Assembly (NCBI GenBank): GCA_001662425.1
Contig: BDDC01000224.1
Span: 20,193-84,192 of the forward strand
Direction of reading: 5' to 3'
Length of the DNA: 64,000 nt
Source of the DNA: Chlamydomonas sphaeroides
Taxonomy: Eukaryota; Chlorophyta; Chlorophyceae; Chlamydomonadales; Chlamydomonadaceae
A program made the position numbers and the translations under genes. A model generated the notes under the pieces. It was given only the letters and a program-made list of their open reading frames with translations, ran no database searches and had not been told where the DNA came from. Below, in pieces: positions 11,320-21,872 of the stretch (the first letter of the stretch is position 1; every line of letters starts with the position of its first letter).

Positions 11320-14300
11320 TTACAGCTTGTCCTCATACTCGGACAGGGGCTGCGGCTCGGGCTTCAGGCCCTTGCGCGCGCGGATGTTGAGCACCAGGGT
11401 GTTGGCCTGCGTGCCCTTGTCCAGGGGGTTCATGGGCATGACCTCCCAGTGGTCGAACACGCACTGCGGGAACGCCTGCCCGGAGGTGTTGGCGCGCAGC
11501 ACCGAGGTAAAGCCGAACGACTCCACGACGGGCAGGTAGGCCTTGATGTTGTACATGGGCGTGCCGGGGCGCTGCATCTCCTCGAACACCATGCCGCGCT
11601 TGGTGTTGAGCGTCGAGTAGATGCCACCCAGGGCGCTCTCGGGTGCCTGGATCTCCACCAGGTACACGGGCTCGCACAGGCGGGGCTGCGCCGTCAGCTC
11701 GGCGGCGTAGATCACGCTGAGAGAGGGGAGAAGGGAACGGAGCGGGACAGTTTAGCGTGTCTAGCAGATAGGAGCCAGTCTTGGGCGCATTGATCGATTC
11801 ACGAGCACGCCATGGGACTCCAATCAGAACCCAAGCCCAAGGCCCCGAGAACGGTCTCACCGGCGGGCCGTGGGGATAATCTGGCCACCACCGCGGTGGA
11901 TGGCGTCCGTGTGCAGGACCACGTCGTGGAACTCGAAGACGATGCCGCGCATGTTCTCCTCGGCCAGCACACCCTCCTTGCACGCCCACTGCATGGCGGC
12001 CACGCAGCTGTCCTTGATCTCGTTCAGGTACTGCACACCCTTGGTCACGTCAATCATCATGTTGGCGCCGTTGGTGTCGGGGGCGAAGCACCAGATCTTC
12101 TTGGCAATCTCCTTGTCCCAGCCGAACTCCTCGGACAGGATCTTGGAGCGGATCTTGGGGTCGTCGCGGGGGCCGACCTATGATGGGACCGTGGGCAGCA
12201 CGAGCGGGCCACACCGTCAGAATGCAGGAAGCAAAACAACGCGAGAGAAGACCAGCGCCCTGAAGGTACCGTTGCCCCACATCACTGAAACGGCAACGAC
12301 TGGCTTGCTTCCAACACTTCTGCCCGTTTCTACCGCGCACACCCCTGCCCCGCCTGCCGCGCCCCTGCTTTCACCCACCCGGCCGGTCTCGATGGCCTCA
12401 GCCAGGCCGTCCTCCATGGGGCGGGCCTGGAGGTACAGGCGGTTGTGCTTGTTGGGCGACTTGGACATGACCGTGTGGTCCGACTGGGCAGTCACCGTCT
12501 CGCGGAACGCCACCACGGGCTCGGAGATCTGCGGCCGGACGGGGGGGGCCGGGGGATAGCAAACAGAGCGTAAGCAAACCAGAACTCCAACGACTTCACA
12601 TTACCCCTACTTCACTGACGTCATCTTCTCCTCGCCCGCGTCCATAGCCTTAGCGAATTCATGTCCCGCCCTGCCTAACGAGCCCCAGATCCACCGCTCC
12701 TTGCCGAAACCCCACCTTGATCTCAGCGCCGCCCATGAAGTCGTCCTGCAGATCCTTCAGGCAGATCTCCAGGTGCAGCTCGCCGGCGCCGGCAATGATG
12801 TGCTCGCCGGTCTCCTCGATGATGCACTGCACCATGGGGTCTGAGCGCGCCAGGCGCTTCAGGCCCTCCACCAGCTTGGGCAGGTCCGAGGCGTTCTTGG
12901 GCTCAACGGCCACGCGCACGACGGGCGACACGCTGAACTTCATGGCCTTCAGGGGGAAGGCGTCCTCGCACTTGTCGTTGGTGAGGGTGGCGGTCTTGGT
13001 GATGTACTGGTCCAGGCCCACCAGCGCCACGGTGTTACCGCAGGGCACGTCCTCCACGGCCTCCTGCTTGCGGCCCATGCACAGCACGGTGCGCTGCACC
13101 GACTTGTTGTACAGGTCCTTCTTCTCGCCTGAAGGCGGATAGATTGGGGCCGGAAGGGAGGTCGAGGGAAGGTCAGACGGTGGATGATGCAGGCGAGCTG
13201 GGGGCTCCATATGCCGCACAGCCTCGTAAGCCGACTCGGCACTGTTAAAGCGCAGCCGCGCGAGCCCCTGGATACTTTTCATTTCTGTTGCCAGGTTAAC
13301 GGCTGCGGGCTCTGACCCGACCAATTGGAACCCTGCCCTTGCGGTGCCCGGCCCAGCCCGCCGGCACCACTCACCGGGGATGTAGTTGGCGCCCATGATG
13401 CGGACCTTGGAGCCGGTCGACACCTTGCCGGCGAACACACGGCCGAAGGCGAAGAAGCGGCCCTTGTCCGAGGTGGGAATCATCTTGGAGATGTAGCACA
13501 TGAGCGGGCCGTCGGCGTCGCAGTTGCGGATGGCCGTGGCGTACACGTCGTCGAGGGGGCCCTCGTACAGGACGTCCACGCGGTACTTCTGCGCCTTGGC
13601 GGGCGAGGGCAGGTGGTACACAATCATCTCCAGCAGCGCCTCGTGGGCGGGCAGCCACGACTGCATAATCTTCTTCATCAGGGGCTTGGCGGTCAGCTCC
13701 TTGTCCTCCGACTTCAGCAGGCGCAGGACTATCGGGCGGGAGGTGGAGGGGGGTAAAAGGAGGGACCGGCAGACGAAGGTTAGCGGGCACGGGAATGGGA
13801 GCAAGAGCGTCGGGCGCTCTGAACAAAAGAAGCGATGCCAGGGCACAGCAGACGGGCTGGCGAGCGAGAGCTGGAGCGCCATCACCAGCAGGTACCCTAA
13901 CTTGCACCTACGCTCACCAGATAGTACTGTCGTACAACATTGTCGTACCAACCGCACACGACCCAGCCCAACCGTCGCTCACCGTTCAGCTTCTCCAGCA
14001 TGGGCCACAGCTTGTCCTTGGCGTCCTGCATCGCCAGCTCAATGATGGTCTTGATGGGCTCGTAGATGAACTGCACGAAGCCACGCTTGCAGGAGGGCGA
14101 GTCCGTCTGCTTGCTGGTCCACTTCTTCGTGGCGGGGTCGAAGAAGTTGTCACCCCACAGCTTCGTGATCATGCGCGCCTCGTCCGTGCCGAACTTGGAG
14201 GCGTACATGCGGGCGAAGGTGGTGAGCGTGAACGCCCAGCCGTGCAGACCGGCCGAGAACGACACGGTGGACTTGTCCGGGTAGACCTGGATGTCGCCCA

Positions 14301-15150
14301 TGGCGTCATCCTGGTAGGTCGCCATGATCACGTTGGCGTTCTCAATCACACGCAGGTACGTGGTGTACGCCTCCTCGCCGCCCAGCTGCAGCTCCAGGAA
14401 GCAGCGGTCCATCTTGTTGACGGTCAGCACGGGGCGGATGCGCTCGGCCAGGGCCTGGCGCAGCACAGTCTCCGTCTGCACGCACACGCCCTCCACGCAG
14501 TCCACGACGACGAGCGCACCATCGGTAATGCGCAGCGCGGCCGTCACCTCCGAGGAGAAATCGACGTGACCGGGCGAGTCGATCAGGTTCACCAGGTAAT
14601 CGTTGCCGTTCTTCTCGCCAGTGAAGTTCTTCATGAAGTCCTCAGGGCACTGGTAGTAGAGCGAAATGCCCGTCGACTTGATGGTAATGCCGCGCTCCTG
14701 CTCGTCGGCGCGCGTGTCCGTGAGGCGGGCATCGCCGGCCTACGACAACGAGGGGACCAGGGGGTCAGTCGGTGGAAGGCGAGGGTGACGGGTGCTCGCA
14801 GGGATCTCTTGGCGGCGCACCTGGTCGAGGGCCATGATACCGGCCGCAGCCACCAGCGAGTCCGTGAGGGTCGACTTGCCTGCAGCCGCCGACCCCCGTT
14901 AGCGTGGCCCTGCCAGCAGCGCCCGCAGCAGCTCTTACCGTGGTCCACATGGGCAATCACACTCATATTGCGGATGTTGTGCTTCTTGTCCATGAGCATA
15001 CGGATCTCCTCGATAGTGAACTTCACCTGCGGCCATAGCGGGCCAAGCAATTCCAAAGCGGTCACGTTGTGGGGCTGGGGCAGAGAGAGCGCTGGCGGAG
15101 CGAGAGAAAGAGCGAGTCGCGAGCTGGGTGCAAGTGTCGGCGCGCACCAT
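11320..15150 (-). CDS. EEF2: Translation elongation factor 2 (eEF2)
   Basis: eEF2 is the GTPase that drives ribosomal translocation in the cytosol. Nine exons: 15148-15150, 14939-15026, 14821-14879, 13983-14739, 13375-13728, 12716-13128, 12379-12528, 11861-12177 and 11320-11716. They sum to 2538 nt, giving 845 residues, the normal eEF2 length. The protein starts MVKFTIEEIRMLMDKKHNIR and carries the P-loop AHVDHGKST, the switch residues RADEQERGITIKST, DSPGHVDF, and NKMD. The diphthamide loop LHTDAIHRGGGQ keeps the modified histidine. The C-terminus is YEDKL. Exon 1 codes only the start codon: ATG is followed directly by GTGCGC, and the next exon begins GTG AAG TTC after GCCGCAG. A second intron splits the P-loop between Gly and Lys. 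Identification is certain; the one-codon first exon is inferred from splice sites and homology. Confidence 0.97.
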
Positions 15151-17344
15151 TTTTCACGCCTTGCTGGTACAGGCCCAACTCAGGGGAAAAAGGTATGAAA
15201 GAAGGCCACCGCTATGCGCCGGTGCGGCTGTAAAGAGACGACGGACGTGCGGGGCGGCACTTTGGTCGCGCCCAGGTGCAATGGGGAGCAATGGGGACAG
15301 CATTAAGCGGACAGCCCCATTCCCTTGCAGAAGGACACAATGTGATCTTCTGCAATAGCTCTGCCAGCTCAGTGAAGGTCGCGATGGCCGCTAGCGCAGC
15401 GCGCGGCTGCGCCACCGACGCAATCGCGCCTCGATTTGCCCTCCGACACCGCCCTCAGTTTGGTGCAGTGGTAGCGGCATGCAGACGATGCTGAAGTAAC
15501 GCATCACCCATCTCGCAGCTGTTTCCCGCGCCGCGGACACGGCATGCGTTACGAGGCATCATTGCAGTGCTGCACTCCTGTGAGTGAGCGGACAGGTGAG
15601 TACTTGTCTTCGCCGTGGAATGGGCAATGCGTGAGGTCATAGCAGGGAGCGCCGGGCGGGTGCGCCCCTCCTTCACCAGCCTGTGCTGCCCCCTACTTCT
15701 TCGCACCATCCTGCATGCTCGCCGCTCATGCCCCAGCTTGACCGGCTCAGGACTCAATGAGACGTTGGTTTGTGTGACTGCGAAGCTGGGCAGTGGCGCT
15801 CGCGTGGTGTGTTGTCAGCGTCCGTGGGCCCCGCAACCGGGGCGGCTATACGTCTTTGCCTGCCCTCCGCTGCACTACCACCTGTTCTGTGAATCCGCAT
15901 ATCTGCCGCTCTGTTGTGCCGGGCTGTGGCGTACGTACAATAACGACGGTGGTGGTGCGCCACGCTAGTGGACGTGTCAGGTTGAGTGCGCCCCTTGCTC
16001 GTCTATTTGGGCAGACTCCGAGGGCTGCGGGTGGCGGGCGGGCGCAGAAGGCATGGGCCGAACGTCCGGTACCGGTTGCATGTGGTCGGAGTCGGGACTG
16101 CCGCAAATACCGCCGGCAGCCCCCTCAAAGCCACCCAACGTGTTTCTCTACCCGGCCTGTGCCACCTGCTAACGCGCGCCCTGGTACGGACTACCTGCGC
16201 CACGCAACATAGGTGCACATCACCGCGCCCCTGACCCCGCCCGGCGGGCGAAAGACTTTTGTCTGATTATATGACGGCGTAGGCCTAGCTAGCAGTATCG
16301 TAGTAAGGCTGGCGGAAGGGGCCCGGACGACAGGTGCCGATATGGCGCAGACAGGAGGTGCCTGAGTGCGTGAGCCGTCCGTGCTACCGGGCGTGATGTC
16401 GCCTGTCGGCTTGTCGGCCGCATCTACCCTCATACCCGTCACCTTGGGAGCTAGGGTGGGGCCCAGCAGCGGCAATAAGGATGCTGCGCTGACGAGAAGC
16501 TCGGGGCCCGTGGGGACTGGCGATGCCATGCAAGCATGCATGGCGCAACGGACCACCCACAGTATCCATCATTGTGGTTGTAGCGGGGGCGTGCGGGGCA
16601 GGGTTGCGCCGTGCTCCCATGTCCCCAATGGCTACATGTATGTCAAGCCCAGGCCGCTTTGCTAACCGGGCGCGCCGCAACGTTGGTGCTCTTCACCCCA
16701 CCTCCCCACGCAGCGCGTGAGCCCAGCGTGCAGGCGGCCGGAGAACGCAGTTGCTGCTTGACGGCAGACGGCAGCCAGCAAATCCGACCTGACCCACTAA
16801 ACAGTCGCACGGTCGTTAAGATGTCGCGCTGTGGTCCAATGACGTTGTCGGCGCTCGCGCTGTTACTGTGATGCCACGGCTCGCCATCACTGCGTAGCGG
16901 GATCGCCAAGGAGACCTGAGCCAGAACATCGTCACCATAACTATAACTACCGCTTACACCGTCACGCGGTATCTGCTGCGGCACGGCGCCGTCCGCACCA
17001 CGCGCCGCCCGCTCATCCTGCATCGGCCCACGCGGACCAGCTACGGCCTCCTGGCCCCTCGCAGGCCGCCCTCATTCACTCCCCTCTTCCACATCTGCAC
17101 ACTACGTCTACGCCGCACGGCTACATGCACGCATGCGCTGCGTGCTCCTTGCTACCTCGCTACACCGAAAGTGGCACAGCAGCCTCAGCTGTCCGCATGC
17201 GCGCACGTGCTGCGTGTCCGCTGCTGTCGCACAAAACTGCGCGCTACATCACACCTACCGAGTTCCGGGCCATCTCCTACTGCACAAATATGCCTCCGCG
17301 CAGTGCTTATCGCCGTCGTTACCACCCCACACATGCTGCCTACC
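15151..17344. other. Intergenic, 2.2 kb: eEF2 promoter and GNAT-gene 3' region
   Basis: Both flanking genes are on the minus strand. The part next to 15151 must hold the eEF2 promoter and 5' UTR. A TTACA at 16954-16958 (TGTAA on the minus strand) lies 387 bp past the stop of the GNAT gene and is a plausible poly(A) signal. Open frames here show no recognisable domains. I see no RNA gene. Confidence 0.5.
16954..16958 (-). terminator. Candidate TGTAA poly(A) signal of the GNAT gene
   Basis: TGTAA on the minus strand, 387 bp downstream of the GNAT-gene stop. TGTAA is the dominant poly(A) motif in volvocine algae; its use here is inference. Confidence 0.4.
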
Positions 17345-20300
17345 CTACCCTGCGCCGCCCGGCCGCAAACCCCTGTTCATCGCCCCCGAGCCGGCCTGCA
17401 CGCCCTGGTGAGGCACAAAGCCCCCAGCGCCGGCCTGCTGCTGCGGCCCGGCGCCACCCCCTAGCCCCTGCTGCGCCCCTTGACCTTGCCCCTGCTGCTG
17501 CATTGAGAAGGCAGTCCCTTGCCCCTGCTGCTGCGCCTGTGCGGCGGCGCCCGAGGCCACCTGCAGGCCGTGGCAGGCTGCCAGCGACATGCTGCCGTGC
17601 CCCTGCAGCGACAGCCCGTGCTGCCCGCCCAGCTGCCCGGACCCCGCCTGGCCGACGGCTTGCATGCCGCCGTGCTGGCCCTGGAGCATGCCGCCGCCGA
17701 GTCCAAGCCGCATGCCGCCACCAGAGCCGCCGAGCGTGAGGCCACTCTGCGGGTCGGGCTGCTGCTGCTGCTGCTGCATGCCGCCGTGGCCGAGCTGCAT
17801 ACCTCCGTGCAGCCCCGACTGCATGCTGGGCATCATGCCCGGCTGCATGCCGCCGTGCAGCGAGTGTGTGCCCGGCTGCATGCCGCCACGCGGTGAGCGG
17901 GAGAGGCCCTGGCCTCCCAGTGACTGCATGCCGCCGAGTTGGCTCGACTGCAAGCCGCCGAGCTGGCCCGACTGCAAGCCGCCAAACTGCCCCGACTGCA
18001 AGCCGCCATATTGGCCACCAAGTTGCCCCGACTGCAAGCCACCGTGCTGCCCTGTCTGCATGCCACAGAGCTGCCCCGACTGCAAGCTGCCGTGTTGCCC
18101 GGACTGCAGGTTGCCGAGTTGCCCTGACTGCAGGCTGTTGAACTGCCCTGATTGCATGCCGCCGAGCTGCCCGGACTGTAACCCGGCAAGCTGACTCGAT
18201 AGCATGCCGCCGAGCTGCCCCGACTGCAAGCCGCCGAGCTGCCCCGATTGCAAGCCGCCGAAGTGCCCCGACTGCATGCCGCCGGCTTGGCTGCCGAGCT
18301 GCCCCGACTGCATGCCGCCGAGTTGCCCCGATTGCAAGCTCCCAAGTTGCCCTGACGACATGCCACTGAGTTGCCCTGACTGCAAGCTGCCGAGCTGCCC
18401 CGACTGCAAGCCGCCAAGCTGCCCTGATTGCATGCCGCCGGATTGGCCGCCAAGCTGCCCCGACTGCATGCCACCGAGTTGTCCCGATTGCAAGCTTCCG
18501 AGCTGCCCCGACGGCAGGCCGCCGAGTTGCCCCGACTGCAAGCTGCCGAGTGGCCCCGACGGCAAGCTGCCAAGCTGATTTGACTGCAAGCCGCCGAGCT
18601 GCCCTGACTGCAAGCCGCCGAACTGCCCACCCAGCTGTGCCTGCTGCATTCCGCTCGTGTGCCCTGACTGCAGGCCGCCGAGCTGTCCGCCCTGCAAGCC
18701 GCCGAGCTGCCCGCCCTGCGAGCCGGCGAGCTGCCCACCCTGCAAGCCGGCGAGCTGCCCGCCAAGCTGCCCACCGTGCTGGCTGGAGTGCATGCCACCG
18801 AGCTGCCCCGACTGCAAGCTGCCGAGCTGCCCCGACTGCAAGCTGCCAAGCTGATTAGACTGCAAGCCGCCGAGCTGGCTGGACTGCAAGCCGCCGAGCT
18901 GCCCGCCGAACTGCCCTTGCTGCATGCCGCTCAGGTGCCCTGACTGCAGCCCGCCGAGCTGCCCGCCCTGCAAGCTGCCGAGCTGTCCGAGCTGCGACCC
19001 GCCGCCGCCGCCGTGCTGTGCGCTGCCCAGCGGCGATGACCGGAGCCGTGAGAGCGGGCTGCCCTGCAGCCCGCCCATGAGCGACCCTGGCTGCGGCGAC
19101 CGCTGCAGAGGCGGCAGCGGCCCCGGCTGTAGGGATAGGCCTTGCTGCGGTAGCAACTGCAGCGAGCCCGATTGCAAGCTTCCCAAGCTCGACTGCAGCT
19201 GCAGGTCGCCGCGGCCTATGTCGAGCAGCCCACCGCCCTGCTGGGGCGGCGGGAGGAGGAGTTGCCCCTGGGTTGGCTGCAGCTCGAGGCTCTGCCCGCT
19301 GGGCGCGAGCTGGCCCGGCGCAGAGCCCTGCCACGAGAGCGGCCGACCCGCCGGCGTGCCCACCAAGCTCTGCCCGAGCATGCTGCCGCCTGACTGCATG
19401 GCGTCAGGGACGAGCATGTCGCTGCCGATGAGGCCGCCGCCCGGCTGCAGGTGGAACGCCTGGTCCAAGCCGCTGGCCCCGCCGGGGCCGGACATGTCCG
19501 GCCGCAGCCCCGCAAGCGCCGTGCTGCCGTGGAGCGCCCGTAGCGGGCCGCCGTCGGCCGGCTGGGGCGTGGGCGGCCCACCACCAGCGTCCGCGTGTGC
19601 TGCGCCAAGCAGGCCCCGCTGCGCGTGGCGGTCCCCACCGTTCGCCTCGCCAAACAGGAGGCCATCGTTGGGGAGGCCATGCACCGCGGAGGCCGCAGCG
19701 GCCACGGCATTGTCGCTGCGCCCCAGCTGCAGACCGCCGAAGCTGCCACCCAGGCCGCTGGCAGCCGGCTCCCGCATCGACAGAGACTCGTCCCGGCTGG
19801 TGCTCTCGCTGCGCTTGCTGCTGAGCCGCGGGCGGGAAGCAGGCGGCGCGCTGGCCGGCGTGCCGCCAAAGGGCCGCTGCGGGCGCTTCTGGCCGATGAA
19901 GGCGTACGTGCGTGCCTTGAAGTCCTCATGCTTGAACATGACGGACTTTACGCGCCGGGGCGGGGGCACGTCCTTGTGCATCTGCGTGGTATTCTGCAGG
20001 TACACCAGGTCCGTGTGCAAGATGTCCCACTCCTCCATCTGCTCGTCCGACGCGTACTCAAAGCCCAGGTGGCGCCACGTGCTCTGCACGGCGGCATCGT
20101 TGGTGCTGCACAGCATGAGCTTCTTCAGCCCGAGCGTGCGAGCAATCTCTTCGATCGCCTCGACCAGGCACCTGTTGGGGGAGGCAAGGGGCGGGACAGC
20201 CTTAGGTTGGTGTCGTGCGTGCGACAAACAAGCACATTGTCACGCCCTGCTAGTCACGTCGGTACCTATTATCCTCTGTACCCCGTAGCTACCTGCAGTA

Positions 20301-20958
20301 ACCACGGCCGCGCTTGTTCTCGTGCGTGGCGACGAAAGGGATCTCCAGGTAACCAGGCCCCGAACGGATGGTGGCGGCCGTGACGGGCCTGCCATGCGTT
20401 TGCAGCATCGGGACGGGGCTCTTGGGGGCCCCCATGATGTAGGGCTTGCGCGGCTCATCGCCGGTGACTTCGCCTCCGGGCGGCGGCCAGCCGCAGCGGT
20501 AGCGCGGGAGAATCACGAGGACCCTGAAGCCCCCAAAGTCCTGTTCGGGCAGGCAGTGACAAGAGTCACTCCGAGCTCTGACAGACGTGAGACAGCGACC
20601 AGCCATAGCGCTCCGGGCAACCTCGGTGCCTCACCAGCTCATCATCGCCCTCCGCAGCCTGGGCAGTGACAGTCCAGTCCAGATACTCGTGGATGGTCGC
20701 AACGCGCGGCTTGTCGCCGTGTATGCGAGCCAGGCGCTTGGGACCAATTTGCCCGGTCTCAAAGGCCTTGAAGAGGAACGGCGAGTCGTTACGGGCGTTT
20801 AAAGCTCCGTCCACCGGGCCGAACTGAGAGTAGCTGCGGAGCTGATAGACTACATGCGGACGGCCGGGCAGCTCAAATAACTCCTGGCAGGGCAGCGCGT
20901 GCAGCGCTGCGCGTGTGGCCGCCAAGCGCAGCCTGCGCTCGCCCTGAGCCGTGGACAT
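17345..20958 (-). CDS. GNAT-fold protein with long Q/G/L/S octad-repeat tail
   Basis: Three exons, 20635-20958, 20293-20540 and 17345-20171, sum to 3399 nt (1132 residues). Exons 1-2 and the start of exon 3 form a GNAT acetyltransferase-like fold: VLVILPRY, then YLEIPFVATHENKRGRGYCR (motif A, the acetyl-CoA loop being KRGRGYCR), CLVEAIEEIARTLGLKKLML, and STWRHLGFEY (motif B). The same pattern occurs in the acetyltransferase part of plant IDM1-type PHD proteins, but no PHD finger is visible here. Next come MHKDV, a Ser/Arg-rich linker, and about 700 residues of low complexity. Its core is a tandem octapeptide close to L-Q-S-G-Q-L-G-G. The end is Gln/Gly-rich with GQGTAFSMQQQ. An N-acetyltransferase, perhaps nuclear, is the best guess; catalytic activity is not shown. 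Confidence 0.8.
17925..19000. repeat. Coding minisatellite, 24-bp units (octapeptide LQSGQLGG)
   Basis: More than 1 kb of imperfect 24-bp units, read on the minus strand as variants of L-Q-S-G-Q-L-G-G, roughly 40 to 45 copies. Variants change Gln-Ser-Gly to Met-Gln-Ser-Gly, Leu-Pro-Ser-Gly or Leu-Gln-Gly-Gly. All stay in frame within exon 3 of the GNAT gene. Most changes are at third positions or keep a Gly/Gln/Ser/Leu residue, which suggests purifying selection on the composition. Confidence 0.9.
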
Positions 20959-21410
20959 GCGCTGCGCCGAGCGCTGCCCCGGGACATCATTCCTTCATAG
21001 TGAGCAACTCGGGGAGCAACCTAATTTGTTTTAGGGTCGCATGTTTGGTGCCGTGGATGGGACACGCGAGCAGTGACCACGCCAGGGCGGCTTCTGCAAG
21101 CTGCGAAGAGCGTTCCATGCAGAACCCCGACCCACCAGCTCACCCAGCTTTCGGACGCGAGACATACGTGCTTGCGGACATAGATTATAAGCTTGAATCA
21201 TAAGTAGTCACTCCCGCCACCTGCTGCGCAGCATCTGGTTTGGCCCACACGCGGAACCCGCTGTTCGTGCCGCTTTTCCAACCAAATAGACACAGACTTG
21301 TGCCAAAAGTTCCGCTGATACGCGGGGCTTGAAGGACCACCGTATCTTCTAGTTCCAGGCATCGACGTGTTGCAGCTGCTGACGCCAGCTGCGAGGCCAG
21401 CCAGCCAGCA
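20959..21410. promoter_or_regulatory. Divergent promoter region, GNAT gene / ORMDL
   Basis: 452 bp separate the start codons of the leftward GNAT gene and the rightward ORMDL gene. No exon is supported. The sequence is less GC-rich than the genes beside it. It must hold both promoters and 5' UTRs; no specific site is recognised. Confidence 0.5.
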
Positions 21411-21872
21411 ATGGCGGTCAGGCGGACGGTATCGGAGGTTGACATCAACAAGAACACGAACTGGCTGAACTACCCCAGCGTTTGGACATGGTACCTAGCG
21501 GTCATCGTGCTGGGGTGGCTCGGCATCTCCGCTCTCTTAGACGACGCGGGCATGGCGTGGACCTACGTACACCTTATCCATGGCGTGGTGACGTACTACA
21601 TGTTGCACTGGATCAAGGGGTCCGCCAACCCGGAGGACCAGGGCAAGTACGAGGCGCTCACGTTCTGGGAGCAGGTGGATGGCGAGGCCTACGGGACCCG
21701 CAACCGCAAGATCTTTGCGCTAGTGCCGGTGGTCCTCTTCATGCTGGCTACGCACGGCACGGACTTTAGGAAGCAGCCGCTGGGCCTCAATCTGGTGGTG
21801 GTGTTAGTGCTGGTGCTGGCAAAGCTGCCGGCCCTGCACAAGGTCCGGTTCTTTGGTATCAACAAGTACTAG
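21411..21872 (+). CDS. ORM1: ORMDL family protein (regulator of serine palmitoyltransferase)
   Basis: A single uninterrupted exon codes 153 residues, the usual ORMDL length. ORM/ORMDL proteins sit in the ER membrane, bind serine palmitoyltransferase and damp sphingolipid synthesis when ceramide is high. Family hallmarks are present: NTNWLNYPSVWTWYL at the N-terminus, HLIHGVVTYYMLHWIKG, a luminal/cytosolic loop with YEALTFWEQVDGE, TRNRKIFALVPVVLF, and the C-terminal HKVRFFGINKY. Four hydrophobic stretches at about residues 25-45, 50-68, 100-115 and 123-140 fit the known fold. The lack of introns stands out in this window. The start is the first ATG of the frame and matches the family N-terminus. 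Regulation in yeast depends on N-terminal serines; here the N-terminus has only one or two candidates (RRTVSEVD). Confidence 0.96.
   Translation: MAVRRTVSEVDINKNTNWLNYPSVWTWYLAVIVLGWLGISALLDDAGMAWTYVHLIHGVVTYYMLHWIKGSANPEDQGKYEALTFWEQVDGEAYGTRNRKIFALVPVVLFMLATHGTDFRKQPLGLNLVVVLVLVLAKLPALHKVRFFGINKY

Noticed and set aside
15151..17344. Hidden gene in the 2.2-kb gap upstream of eEF2
   Set aside because: Several open frames of 70-140 codons on both strands, but none has recognisable motifs or consistent splice structure.
17589..18578. Plus-strand Cys/Pro/Asp repeat frames (PSCPDCKP type)
   Set aside because: They look like a metal-binding repeat protein but are the exact antisense of the LQSGQLGG octads of the GNAT gene, which has start, splice sites and a conserved domain.
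17925..19000. CRISPR-like look of regular 24-bp repeats
   Set aside because: Units abut without unique spacers, stay in frame and code a protein tail; this is a eukaryotic coding minisatellite.
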